64,000 nucleotides of DNA from CAJXYS01 sp913063035 (GCF_050586465.1 NZ_JBOCEG010000003.1:248001-312000); one strand, 5' to 3'; shown: positions 25,674 to 33,863, counted from the first letter of the stretch. The notes: a model not told the origin generated them from the letters alone. Program-made: numbers and translations.

Positions 25674-26110
25674 GCCGTGAATCCCCCATCCGGGAGCCCG
25701 GAGGTGTTGCAATGGGCTGCGAGGCGCTCGAGTGTCAGGGTCTCTGCGTTCACGGCCTCGTCCTCTACCGACATGCCAACTCCGCACGCGTAGAGCGTTA
25801 CCCATGAAGCCCGGCCGTCAACATCAAGGCCGAAACCGGCCCAGCAGTCGGCGCCGGGAATGGCGTGCCCTTCGGCATCGAGCGCGGCCGCCTCGGACTC
25901 TGTAAGCCGAAGCGCGACGGGTTCAAAATCGTTTCGGACCAAGGCCGCAAAACCGCGCTGCAGGGCCCGTAAGGCGTTTGGGTCCTCGATCGCGGCCAAC
26001 TGCCCCGATTGATCTCGGGAAACAGTTGTTTTGGCTACCCACAAGCCAATCGAGTCCGCTTGCTGTTTTATCTTGCGCCGGGTTTGGCGCGGTAGGTCCT
26101 TGAAAATCAT
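25670..26110 (-). CDS. Hypothetical protein
   Basis: A 146-residue soluble protein that I do not recognise. It begins with a basic helical segment (MIFKDLPRQTRRKIKQQADS), has an acidic middle, and ends in a region with TLYACGVGMSVEDE. It has no signal peptide or membrane segment. It is oriented with the integrase-side genes and is followed by a possible 29-residue coupled ORF. Coding is supported by length and by the ATGA junction; the ribosome site is weak. Confidence 0.6.
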   Translation of the reverse strand: MIFKDLPRQTRRKIKQQADSIGLWVAKTTVSRDQSGQLAAIEDPNALRALQRGFAALVRNDFEPVALRLTESEAAALDAEGHAIPGADCWAGFGLDVDGRASWVTLYACGVGMSVEDEAVNAETLTLERLAAHCNTSGLPDGGFTA

Positions 26111-26284
26111 TGTCGCTGCTCGCTGTCTTGTCGCCAGCGAAGCGAGGCGGTAGGGGTGTGATACGAATAACGTGATCCCGCCAGGTTACACGCTTCCCGG
26201 ACCCCCGCCGCTTCGCCGGCAGGGGGGCTATTCAGTATTGAGGTGGCAGTCGGAATAGGGCTGCCGGCGCCTGCTCACGCCAAA

Positions 26285-26311
26285 CCCCAGCGACGTAAAC
26301 CGCCGCTGGGG
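26285..26311 (-). terminator. Hairpin downstream of the second AlpA-like gene
   Basis: An 8-bp perfect inverted repeat (CCCCAGCG and CGCTGGGG) separated by 11 nt lies about 65 bp after the AlpA-like gene's stop. On the minus strand it is followed by TTTGG. The intergenic interval 26111-26376 also contains one isolated GGTTACACG iteron at 26184 and no gene. Confidence 0.5.
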
Positions 26312-26376
26312 AATGGTGCGCCCGCACCCTCGAGCCGGGCCGTGGGGGCGGCTCTGACCCGACAAATTTCTCCGCG

Positions 26377-26592
26377 TCATGCCTTCACGGTGATCCCGGA
26401 CCGGACCGGGATCTCTTCATTCGCGAGAAGCCAGGCCTCGATGGCCTCAGGCCGGTAGTAGATCCGCCGGCCAATCTTGATGAAAGGGGGGCCCTTCCGC
26501 AGGGCGCGGTCGCGCTGGACCGTGCGGCGAGACACCCGGCGAAGATCGGCGTATTGCTGTTCGGTGAACAGGTTAGAGAGGGGGTTGGTCAT
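26377..26592 (-). CDS. AlpA-like helix-turn-helix regulator (second copy)
   Basis: A 71-residue protein with the AlpA/excisionase pattern. FTEQQYADLRRVSRRTVQRD is the helix-turn-helix, and PPFIKIGRRIYYRPEAIEAWL is the wing and final helix. It differs from the other AlpA-like protein of the element, so they are not recent duplicates. Proximity to the integrase suggests an excisionase or activator role. The ATG overlaps the stop of the 232-residue coiled-coil gene by 4 nt. Confidence 0.82.
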   Translation of the reverse strand: MTNPLSNLFTEQQYADLRRVSRRTVQRDRALRKGPPFIKIGRRIYYRPEAIEAWLLANEEIPVRSGITVKA

Positions 26593-27287
26593 GCTACACC
26601 CCCATTCTTCACAAATGAGGCCGCGAGCTGGTCGAGCTCTTGCTCGAACTTGCGGCCTTGGGCGCCGCCGTTCCACCGAGGCGGCCAAACCGGCTGAGTG
26701 GGGTTCTTAAAATCGGGCACCAGCATTTCGAGGATCTGTGGCGGCTCGAGATGAGACGGGTTCCGATTATGGGGTGCCTGCGGATACCCGAATGCATGGC
26801 CTTCCGGGGCATCGAGTTCGGCCGCGCCATCGGGCAGGTCGCGATTGACCTGGCCAACCTCGACGCGCGCCACCGCGATCGCTGAAATCAACTTAGTCAA
26901 AGCCTCTTGTGCGGCCGGGTATTCGGAGCGAATAAGCTTGGCAGCTGCATCGCGCTTGGCCTTAGCGGCTTCATAGCGTTTGCGGCGAGCTTCCTCGGCC
27001 TCCTCGGCCTCTCTTTCATCCTTACGCTGTTGCAGGCTGGCCAAGGCGGTACGCATACGCTCGGCAGCCCACAAGGCTTTATCGGCCTCTAGCTTGGCCT
27101 TCTCGGCGCTTCTCTGGCTGAGTGTCGGGTCAAGCGAACTGCGCTTGGCCTCATCGGCCGCCGCGTCCGTCTCTGCTGCGGCCTTTTCTGTCTGCGCAAT
27201 AAGATCTGCCAGTTTTGCGGACGGGGTGGCTGCATCAGAGAGTGCAGCTGCAATGTGCTCGGGGAGTTCATTAGTCTTTCGTGTCAT
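26589..27287 (-). CDS. Coiled-coil hypothetical protein
   Basis: A 232-residue protein. Residues about 30-160 are Ala/Glu/Lys/Arg-rich and strongly helical (for example RKDEREAEEAEEARRKRYEA), consistent with a long coiled coil. The C-terminal 70 residues are Pro/Asn-rich (HNRNPSHLEPPQILEML). The function is unknown; it looks somewhat like a structural or scaffold protein, but no family can be named. The ATG at 27287 is preferred because the conserved 44-bp upstream element ends 32 bp before it. It is followed by the AlpA-like gene with a 4-nt overlap. Confidence 0.7.
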   Translation of the reverse strand: MTRKTNELPEHIAAALSDAATPSAKLADLIAQTEKAAAETDAAADEAKRSSLDPTLSQRSAEKAKLEADKALWAAERMRTALASLQQRKDEREAEEAEEARRKRYEAAKAKRDAAAKLIRSEYPAAQEALTKLISAIAVARVEVGQVNRDLPDGAAELDAPEGHAFGYPQAPHNRNPSHLEPPQILEMLVPDFKNPTQPVWPPRWNGGAQGRKFEQELDQLAASFVKNGGVA

Positions 27288-27319
27288 CGGAAGATTCCCT
27301 ATTTCGATTGCCGATAAAG

Positions 27320-27363
27320 GGAATCTGCCATACCCGGAAACGCACATGGCGTGGGGTGACACA
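27320..27363 (-). promoter_or_regulatory. Conserved 44-bp upstream element, copy B
   Basis: This stretch matches copy A (20657-20700) at 38 of 44 positions with no gaps. It lies 32 bp upstream of the coiled-coil gene, between that gene and the stop of the 446-residue gene, so it likely starts a separate transcript. Confidence 0.75.
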
Positions 27364-27365
27364 GA

Positions 27366-28706
27366 TCAGTTTGGCTTGGTCTTGAAGCCGTTATCTCTGC
27401 ACCAGCGATAATAACGCCTGCGGTTTGCTTCTTCGCTTTCGCCTAAACCGTTATGCCAAAAAACAAAGTCAGCAGCTTTTTTGATGCTGTGTTCTTCTGG
27501 GCCAAAAATGTATTCGCGCATCGCGGTCGCGATTTCGTGTCCCCCCTTTTTCATGGCTTCGTTATGAGGTTGGCTACCAACTTTTTTCTTATCAAGCTCA
27601 GCCGCAGCTCTATCGTAGAGGTGCCCGTAGGCCTCCTTAAAAGCTCGCTTTTCGAAAATTATGAAAAGCTCCGCGGCGCGCTCAAGTGTCAACTCAGTGG
27701 GGTTTGCGCGATCATTCAAAATCGCAGAACATAGGTACCTTTCTTCGGCGCCTTCGCAGTCATCGAGCAAAACCTCGAGGTAACCCCAGAAATCACCATC
27801 AGGGTGTGAAACGGAGTATGTGCCAGGTTTTACGTATTGCGTTCTCAGATCAATCCAATTTTTGTATGTAAGCCGGCGCACATAATTTACATGATCCTCA
27901 GCAGTATCAATCGCGCCCCAGCCATCCGGCGGATCAGCCTTTAGAAAATCGCCCTTTAGTGTGGCGCCGGCTTTTTCGACATGATTGCGCCAAAGCTCGC
28001 CCGCCGCCCTCACGCTAGAAACAAGCCCTTCTTTAGCAGTATCCTTCTTTGCTTCGCGTAGCGCGCCCCTGTCATTCTTTCCATTTTCTTTATGTTCTAG
28101 AATTCTTTTTCTCATAAATTCGAGAATAACGTGGGTTGGTGCGCGGTTGGGGTTATGCTTTTTGGCGGAAATTTCGGATGATTTTTTTGACCCAAAAAGC
28201 TCTGCTAATTTCACAAGTTCAATATTGCTTTTATCCCTGCGAATCCGCCAATTCTGTTGAAGGCTGAATAAGAGCGCGGTGTTGGCGACCGTCCGGCTTG
28301 AGATTTTGGACTCTTCAAGGTCTTTCCAGATCAACGCGCAATAGCGTAGAGCCCTTTGCGCAAACCAGGGGTCTGAGAACGGCTTAGGCTCACTCACGCG
28401 ACCGGACAGGGGCTCAGGCTGGTTCGCATGATCTGCGTAATGCCGGCTATTGTGCCCCATCCCACCCGGGGAGTCAGGTGGAGCAATGTCTTGCGCTTCA
28501 CCGCTGCGCCGTTTGGAGACTCGAACCCGAGGTCGCTCATGAGGGTTATCTTGGCGAAGTCGCAGCGGCGGCTCGACCTCCACCAATCCGCGATCTTCCG
28601 GCGATCTGTATGCGAGAGTCCGGCCTTCGGTGGGCAGGCCGGCTTTCTCGAGGATCTCGATATAATCGCCGGCCATCGCCTTGATGCGCTCTTGAAATGC
28701 GCTCAT
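27366..28706 (-). CDS. Hypothetical protein coupled to integrase
   Basis: A 446-residue soluble protein without a family that I recognise. The first ~115 residues are disordered and charged (PHERPRVRVSKRRSGEAQD). The rest is helical, with FAQRALRYCALIWKDLEESK and a C-terminal basic patch (EEANRRRYYRWCRDNGFKTK). No nuclease, helicase or structural motif was found. Its ATG overlaps the integrase stop by 4 nt, so expression is tied to integrase. AT content is somewhat higher than in flanking host genes. Confidence 0.75.
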   Translation of the reverse strand: MSAFQERIKAMAGDYIEILEKAGLPTEGRTLAYRSPEDRGLVEVEPPLRLRQDNPHERPRVRVSKRRSGEAQDIAPPDSPGGMGHNSRHYADHANQPEPLSGRVSEPKPFSDPWFAQRALRYCALIWKDLEESKISSRTVANTALLFSLQQNWRIRRDKSNIELVKLAELFGSKKSSEISAKKHNPNRAPTHVILEFMRKRILEHKENGKNDRGALREAKKDTAKEGLVSSVRAAGELWRNHVEKAGATLKGDFLKADPPDGWGAIDTAEDHVNYVRRLTYKNWIDLRTQYVKPGTYSVSHPDGDFWGYLEVLLDDCEGAEERYLCSAILNDRANPTELTLERAAELFIIFEKRAFKEAYGHLYDRAAAELDKKKVGSQPHNEAMKKGGHEIATAMREYIFGPEEHSIKKAADFVFWHNGLGESEEANRRRYYRWCRDNGFKTKPN

Positions 28707-30001
28707 GGCCGAGCCTCCAATTGCACCACGTTATCGCCTTGGGCGTCGGGGTCCTGGCCTGAAATGATGCGAAGCAGGCGAGACTCCCACGCCTCGAGGG
28801 CGGCACGCCGCTCGGACTCGAAGCCGTGCAGATCATATGTGGCAACGATTCCGCGCTTTACGTGCCCAATGGCCAGCTCGGCAATATCCGGGCGAACACG
28901 GCACGCGGAGAGGCCTGTGCGCATCGTGCGGCGTAGATCGTGCGGCGTCCAGGCGCCCCATTGAGGGTCCATCTTGGCCTTCAATGCGGCGCGCGCCCGC
29001 CGGACCGCGCGGGCGAGGGCGTTGGCGGTGACGGCTGAGCCCGCGACCGCCTCGAAAATGAATTGCCGCGGCGGGTCGGTGCGCCGCCTGGCTAGGCGAT
29101 CCCTTTCCGCGCGCGCCGCGCTCAACACCTCGAGCGCGGTGTCGGTCAGGTAAACGGTGTGGGCGTCTCCGGTCTTGCCGCGCCGGGCCGCAGGGATTGT
29201 CCACCAGCGCCCGTCAATCTCCTCCTCGAGCATTCCCGCGACTTCTCCGGGGCGCTGCCCGGTCAAGAGCACCATTTTAAGCGTGAGCGCGGTAAGCTTG
29301 CGCATGCCGCTGGCTTCGACGTGCCGCCAGAAATTCCGGATTTCGGAATGATCCAAGACTCGGCTGCGAACTTTCGGGACAAGCGGATTGCGCCGCCCCT
29401 TAACAGTGATCGCCGAGGGCTTGAGGCCGGCCGCAGGGTTCGCGGGGATAAGATCGCGGTTGGCTGCGTATTCAAAAAGCCGGCGGGCGTAGATCAGCAA
29501 CACCGCCGCGCCGCGAGGCGCGGCCTCGGCCTTGCCCTCTACAAGCTCGATAATGTCCCTGCGGCGCACGTCTGTAATTTTCTTATGGCCGAGCGCGGGG
29601 ATAATGTCGTTATTTACGTATGCGCGAATGTCGCCCTCACTTGCGAGGCCGGAAGCATGCTTCTCAAGCCATTCTGCCGCCAGATCCTTGACCAGCAATT
29701 CGGCTTTCCGGCGCCGCGCCTCCTCGAGGGGGTCGCGGCCTCTATCAATTTCCACCAGCAGTTTCCGGGCCTCCTCGCGGGCGGCCTCAAGTCCCCATGT
29801 TGGCCATTGCCCGATCGTCTTTCGCCGCTCCCTGCCGTCGATGCGATAGCGAAGGATGAAGGCCTTCCCGCCTGCGGCCGTGATCCGCAGGGCGAAGCCG
29901 CGCGGTGCATCCCTGTGCTGGTCGAATATTAGCCTTTGCCCCTTCGCGGGGGGCTCTGCCTTTGCGATGTTTCCCGCCTTGCCGTCCGTCAATTTTACCA
30001 T
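28703..30001 (-). CDS. int: Tyrosine site-specific integrase (P4/DUF4102 type)
   Basis: A 432-residue integrase catalysing insertion and excision at tRNA-Thr. The N-terminal DUF4102 arm-binding domain (KLTDGKAGN to IGQWPTWGLEAAREEARKLL) is followed by a SAM-like core-binding domain and the catalytic domain. Catalytic residues are visible: Arg250 (TGQRPGEVAG), a Lys in RGKTGDAH, His354 and Arg357 (HDLRRT), His380 (AIGH) and the nucleophile Tyr389 (ATYDLH). All are intact, so it should be active. It lies beside attR and is transcribed away from it. Confidence 0.96.
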   Translation of the reverse strand: MVKLTDGKAGNIAKAEPPAKGQRLIFDQHRDAPRGFALRITAAGGKAFILRYRIDGRERRKTIGQWPTWGLEAAREEARKLLVEIDRGRDPLEEARRRKAELLVKDLAAEWLEKHASGLASEGDIRAYVNNDIIPALGHKKITDVRRRDIIELVEGKAEAAPRGAAVLLIYARRLFEYAANRDLIPANPAAGLKPSAITVKGRRNPLVPKVRSRVLDHSEIRNFWRHVEASGMRKLTALTLKMVLLTGQRPGEVAGMLEEEIDGRWWTIPAARRGKTGDAHTVYLTDTALEVLSAARAERDRLARRRTDPPRQFIFEAVAGSAVTANALARAVRRARAALKAKMDPQWGAWTPHDLRRTMRTGLSACRVRPDIAELAIGHVKRGIVATYDLHGFESERRAALEAWESRLLRIISGQDPDAQGDNVVQLEARP

Positions 30002-30071
30002 TTCGAGGCTCCCGCCAACGGTCTACTTATGATTTCTCAGCGGGTCCGAGGTCTGCCCGCCTATCAATCCC

Positions 30072-30125
30072 TGTCACCTGATTTGTCACTGATTTAAATT
30101 GCATCATCTTTCACGATTTGTCATG
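30072..30125. promoter_or_regulatory. TTGTCAC-type repeats near attR (possible integrase arm sites)
   Basis: TGTCACCTG (30072-30080), TTGTCACTG (30083-30091) and TTGTCATG (30118-30125) lie between the integrase start and attR. TTGTCACTG also occurs inside attL. The stretch 30002-30242 is AT-richer and otherwise holds only the integrase upstream region. Confidence 0.45.
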
Positions 30126-30242
30126 TCGCCTTTTTCACTGAGCCACACTGCGCCACATAAAGCAACATTAAAACAATGGCTTGTGTTTTGGGTGCCGGAA
30201 AAGATAGGTGGGATATCAAGTTGGTAGTTGGATGTGTGACAG

Positions 30243-30295
30243 TGATTTGTAATCAGAGGGTCGGGAGTTCGAGTCTCTCTGGGGGCACCAAAAAA
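30243..30295. repeat. attR: 53-bp direct repeat of the tRNA-Thr 3' end
   Basis: An exact copy of 15809-15861 that lacks the 5' half of the tRNA, so it is not itself a tRNA gene. Host sequence resumes to its right; 30296-30676 shows no convincing gene. Confidence 0.95.
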
Positions 30296-30676
30296 CCAGG
30301 GGTTTCAGCGCATGCGACCACAGGGCGGCGGCACCGCGAGACTGCGGATGCTTCCGTAATCCTGCGCACCATCTTGCCGATGCCGCCGACCTCGGCCGTC
30401 AGGAAGGGGAAGGCGTTGGCGTGCCCCGGCCCGCTTGCAGGCCGCGCCACGCCGGCCAGGCCCCGCGCGCGGGGCCGTGGACTCCCGTGAAACTGGCAAG
30501 AATACGCCGAGGGTCCGGCACGCGGCATGACAGGACATGCAGCGTTTCGTAATACTCACCGTCCATTTTGCATCTCTGCCCGATCGTTCGTCGGACGCTG
30601 TCCAGGCGCACCGACAAACTTTGGCCAAGAAGTGCATGTAAAGACGCGTGTCATCTTCCGGATTGAGGAGATCGGT

Positions 30677-31153
30677 ATGACCAAGACGATCCCGGGCGCG
30701 GCCCGGTCCATCCTGTTCCTGACCCTGCTGTTTTTCGCCCCCGCGGCAGCGGCGGACGTGGTCTGCAAGGGCGAGTGGCAGAGCGCGGCGCTGACGAATT
30801 ACGAAAGCTACCCGGATCCCGGCAGCGTGGAATGCGTCCAGTATAACGGCTGCAAGTGGGCCGGTCAGTTCTACGGCGTGCGCGGCAAGAAATCCCAGGA
30901 CTGGGTCGCGCGCAGAAACATCGCCGCGGTCCATCAGAAGCATTGGCGCAAGTTCGGCGGAAAGTCCCTGCGGCTTCGCCAGGGCAGCCGCGAGATCGTC
31001 GTGGAAGTGCTCGACCTGTGCTCGGATTCCGACTGCAATGGCTGCTGCTCGAACAACCTCGGCGGCGACGGTTACCTGATCGACATCGAGAAACACACCA
31101 TGCAGCGGTTCGGCTCCGGCTCCGGCGTGGTGCAGTTCCAGGTCTGCGGCTGA
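30677..31153 (+). CDS. Secreted Cys-rich protein
   Basis: A 158-residue protein with a Sec signal peptide (about residues 1-26, ending AAAADVV). Eight cysteines follow (VVCKG, VECVQYNGCKW, DLCSDSDCNGCC, QVCG), enough for four disulfides in the periplasm or outside the cell. The arrangement DLCSDSDCNGCCSNN...YLIDIE recalls double-psi beta-barrel (kiwellin/barwin-like) secreted proteins, but this is tentative. The ATG has GGAG 6 nt upstream. It is the first host gene right of the element and stands alone. Confidence 0.72.
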   Translation: MTKTIPGAARSILFLTLLFFAPAAAADVVCKGEWQSAALTNYESYPDPGSVECVQYNGCKWAGQFYGVRGKKSQDWVARRNIAAVHQKHWRKFGGKSLRLRQGSREIVVEVLDLCSDSDCNGCCSNNLGGDGYLIDIEKHTMQRFGSGSGVVQFQVCG

Positions 31154-31216
31154 CCCGCCCCGTCCGGGGCGCGGCCGATCCGGCCCGGGTCCGGGACCTG
31201 CGCCCGCCGCCGGGGG

Positions 31217-32074
31217 CTAGTCCGGCGCGGCCGCGGTCCCGCGGATCAGGTTCATCGCCTCGGCAACGGGTGCGACGCGGATATGGCCGCCGTCCTCGAG
31301 CGCGCGCGCACAGGCCATGATGTCGCGCAGCGCGTCGACGCGGATCTCGTAGTCGCCGGGCGCGTCCTCGGAAAAGCCGTGAAACATCACCACCAGCCAT
31401 GTCTTGCGCGCCTCGGTGCGGGCCATCTCGCGGCAGACCGACCCGGGCGCGGTCCAGTTATAGACGCCGAACCTGTCGATCCGCGTGGGATCGACGGAGG
31501 CGACCGGGTTGTGGCCCTTGTTTTCCTGCCCCAGCGCGAGAAGGTGATACGCATGCCGGTCCATGGCGAGGTCCAGCGTTTCCTCGCTGAAATCCCCGTA
31601 GGGCGGGGCAAAGGACACCGCGGTCACCCCGGTCTCGGCCTCGATCCGCGCCAGGGCGGTTTCCATCTCGTGGACGACCTGCGCGTGGTCGAGCTCCGGC
31701 AGGTGGGGGTGGGTATGCGTGTGTGACCCGATCTCCCAGCCGGCATCGCGGAGCTGCCGGATCTCGTCCCAGGTCATGGCCCAGCTGGTGGGGACGTAGG
31801 CCGCGGCATCGCCTTCGGCGCTGTCCTCCGCCGCCGCCTTGCCCCGCGCCACCTCGCGCGTGGCCGCGTCGGCATCCTCCGTCACGACGAAGAGCGTGCC
31901 GCGGACCCCGTGGGCCTGCGTCACGGGAAAGCCCAGCTCGTACTGGGTGCGCGACGCGTCATCGAATGTGAAGCTCACGAGCCCGGCATCCGGCCAGGCG
32001 ACACCCGGCAGGCAGGACATCGCGGCGGACAGCAAACCCGCCGCCCCGCGTGTTTTCCGGCCGCGCGCCGTCAT
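31217..32074 (-). CDS. Polysaccharide deacetylase (NodB homology, CE4)
   Basis: A 285-residue exported CE4-family deacetylase. A signal-like N-terminus (residues 8-26) precedes the NodB domain. Motif 1 is SFTFDDA (second Asp binds metal), motif 2 is HTHTHPHL (metal-binding His residues) and motif 3 is APPYGD. The family removes acetyl groups from chitin-like, peptidoglycan or exopolysaccharide sugars with zinc; the exact polymer is unknown. The ATG at 32074 has GAGGGA upstream and gives the expected signal peptide. Confidence 0.9.
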   Translation of the reverse strand: MTARGRKTRGAAGLLSAAMSCLPGVAWPDAGLVSFTFDDASRTQYELGFPVTQAHGVRGTLFVVTEDADAATREVARGKAAAEDSAEGDAAAYVPTSWAMTWDEIRQLRDAGWEIGSHTHTHPHLPELDHAQVVHEMETALARIEAETGVTAVSFAPPYGDFSEETLDLAMDRHAYHLLALGQENKGHNPVASVDPTRIDRFGVYNWTAPGSVCREMARTEARKTWLVVMFHGFSEDAPGDYEIRVDALRDIMACARALEDGGHIRVAPVAEAMNLIRGTAAAPD

Positions 32075-32233
32075 GTCCGTTCCCTCGATCGCGCGATCAT
32101 TCGCAAGACTCCCTCCGGGGTACGAGGATGACACGGTTCGGGGCCGGCGACAAAGCGGATATGCGCCCGGTGCCGCCTGTGCCGCACCCCGCGCTTGGAT
32201 CCGCGCGTGACGGGGGCCGCGCGGAAGGCGGCG

Positions 32234-32743
32234 TCAGGGCGCCAGGTGCGCCCAGAGGCCGCCCATGGCCACGCTGACCGGCTCGCCGCAATGAAAGACG
32301 GTGTAGGTCACGTCCGTGACCGTCGCCGGGGCGATGTCGGGCGGCGCGACCAGCTGTGCGGCCGGCGTCAGCGCGCCCCCCGAGAGCCGGTCCGCCGGGC
32401 CGATTGTCTGTCCCGGCGACACCATGAGATCCGTGGCGGGCACGCCCGGCGCGAAGGCGCCGGCGCGCACGAGGACCGGGCGCGCGCCCGGGTGGCGGCT
32501 CAGGAAATCGGTGTCGAGGCGGATCCGGTCGAGCCAGGCGATCCGCGCATACTGCCCCCCGGCCGTCAGCACCAGGTCGCGTTCGCGCAGCAGGTGGGCC
32601 GGGATGTCGCCGCAGGCGGTCGCCACCGGCGTGCGCGCGGCCAGCCCCGGCACGGTCCAGGGCCGCGGGGCCGCCGCCCGGTGTGCGCCGTCGTCTGCCG
32701 GGATCTGCCGCGCCGCGCCTTGCTGGTGTTCCGCTGCCGTCAT
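32234..32743 (-). CDS. Hint-domain protein lacking the catalytic cysteine
   Basis: A 169-residue protein with a single Hint (hedgehog/intein) domain of the Rhodobacteraceae type. It reads TPVATACGDIPAHLLRERD, then TAGGQYARIAWLDRI, then SRHPGARPVLVRAGAFAPG and LMVSPGQT. The first Hint residue is normally the autocatalytic Cys; the aligned position (PGLAARTPV) is Gly, so self-cleavage is not expected. The function is unknown. Standalone Hint proteins of this subfamily are common in the group. The interval 32744-33170 holds no gene that I can support. Confidence 0.78.
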   Translation of the reverse strand: MTAAEHQQGAARQIPADDGAHRAAAPRPWTVPGLAARTPVATACGDIPAHLLRERDLVLTAGGQYARIAWLDRIRLDTDFLSRHPGARPVLVRAGAFAPGVPATDLMVSPGQTIGPADRLSGGALTPAAQLVAPPDIAPATVTDVTYTVFHCGEPVSVAMGGLWAHLAP

Positions 32744-33170
32744 CTGGTCCTCCTTGCCTGCCGCGTCGCGGCGCCTGGCCCGGCCGCAACCGGTCCCTGT
32801 CCTGTCCTGCCTGCGCGCCGCCGGATCTGCCGCCGGGCGCTGCCCCGGTAGGGCGGCCCGGTCGCCGGGCGACGCGGTGTTACCCGGTCTTGATGCCGGG
32901 CAAATACGGCGAAATCAGGAAGCCGATCTTCCCCGGTATGACCATTTCTGGATGCCCCGGCCGCGCCGCGGGCGCCGCCCCGGCTCGACTATTGCCGCCA
33001 CGGCGACAATCGGGGCAGGGCGGCCGCCGCCGGGCCTGCGGAGACGCCGCTGCCCGCCCGGGTTTGTTCCCCCGGGGCGAACAATCCGCCTGACGCGGGC
33101 CGCCATCTTTGCGACACAAGCGGTCGGCGGAGACTTGCCGCCCTGGCGGGGGGCTGACATCCTCGGCCCC

Positions 33171-33863
33171 ATGAAGCGGAGCGAGATCAACACGATCCTG
33201 GCGGAGGCGGCCGATTTCATCGGGGGATTCGGGGTCCGGCTGCCGCCCTTTGCCCGGTGGTCGCCGGCCGGGATGCAGGCGCGCCGCGCAGAGATCGGCG
33301 GGATCGTCGAGCGCCGGCTCGGCTGGGACGTGACCGATTACGGCGCGGGGCGCTTCGCGGAAATGGGGCTGGTGCTTTTCACTCTGCGCAACGGGCGGCT
33401 GGCCGATCTCCGCCGGGGCCGGGGCATGTGCTATGCCGAGAAGCTGCTGGTCTCGCGCGCCGGCCAGCTGAGCCCGATGCACCGGCACCGACTCAAGGCC
33501 GAGGACATCATCAACCGGGGCGGGGCGACCCTGGCGGTGGAGCTTTTCGGCTCCGACGCGGCGGGGAATTTCGACCTCGGGGCCGGCGGCACGGTGCAGT
33601 GCGACGGCATCGCGCGGGCGTTCGCGCCGGGCGAGGTGCTGCACCTTGCCCCGGGCGAGAGCGTCACGCTGATGCCGGGCGACTGGCATGCCTTCTGGGG
33701 CGAGGGGGGCGACGTCCTGATCGGCGAGGTCTCGACGGTCAACGACGATGTGACCGACAACGTCTTCCGCGACCCCGTCGCGCGGTTCGCCGCGGTGGCG
33801 GAGGATACCGCGCCCGATCACCTGCTGGTCTCGGATTACGACGCCTGGCTCGGCACCCCCTAG
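33171..33863 (+). CDS. D-lyxose (D-mannose) isomerase family protein
   Basis: A 230-residue cupin-type sugar isomerase of the D-lyxose ketol-isomerase family (aldose-ketose conversion, EC 5.3.1.15 type). The metal-binding set is visible: two His and a Glu in SPMHRHRLKAEDIINRGG, and a distal His in GDWHAFWGEGG. The family N-terminus MKRSEINTILAEAADF is present, which fixes the start; the long upstream frame is not coding. It overlaps the end of the convergent molybdoenzyme gene by 4 bp. It acts in the cytosol, probably in pentose or mannose use. Confidence 0.92.
   Translation: MKRSEINTILAEAADFIGGFGVRLPPFARWSPAGMQARRAEIGGIVERRLGWDVTDYGAGRFAEMGLVLFTLRNGRLADLRRGRGMCYAEKLLVSRAGQLSPMHRHRLKAEDIINRGGATLAVELFGSDAAGNFDLGAGGTVQCDGIARAFAPGEVLHLAPGESVTLMPGDWHAFWGEGGDVLIGEVSTVNDDVTDNVFRDPVARFAAVAEDTAPDHLLVSDYDAWLGTP

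Larger units (their letters stand above)
15809..30295. mobile_element. 14.4-kb integrative element in tRNA-Thr (satellite-like)
   Basis: The element is bounded by exact 53-bp repeats and carries a P4-type integrase at the right end. It has two AlpA-like regulators, a Toprim-like plus DUF927 helicase replication operon, an iteron-rich origin, an XRE-S24 repressor and a DUF262-HEPN cargo pair. No capsid, tail, terminase, relaxase or type IV secretion genes were recognised. Gene content and size resemble phage satellites (P4/PICI-like) that excise, replicate and rely on a helper phage; that lifestyle is inference. Several gene pairs are joined by ATGA overlaps. Base composition is uneven: GC-rich repeat blocks, an AT-rich origin, and an AT-richer cargo region at 23.4-25.2 kb. 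Confidence 0.92.

Noticed and set aside
15862..30242. Complete prophage or conjugative element
   Set aside because: No terminase, portal, capsid, tail, lysis, relaxase or type IV secretion genes were found in 14.4 kb.
30253..30528. Minus-strand frame starting in attR with a segment NAFPFLTAEVGGIGKMVRRI
   Set aside because: The segment looks slightly protein-like, but the frame runs through the tRNA-derived repeat and Pro/Arg-rich sequence; I could not support it as a gene or a named remnant.
33076..33170. Alternative upstream start and leader gene before the lyxose isomerase
   Set aside because: The frame upstream of 33171 is Arg/Pro-rich and lacks the family N-terminus; the ATG at 33171 matches the expected protein start.
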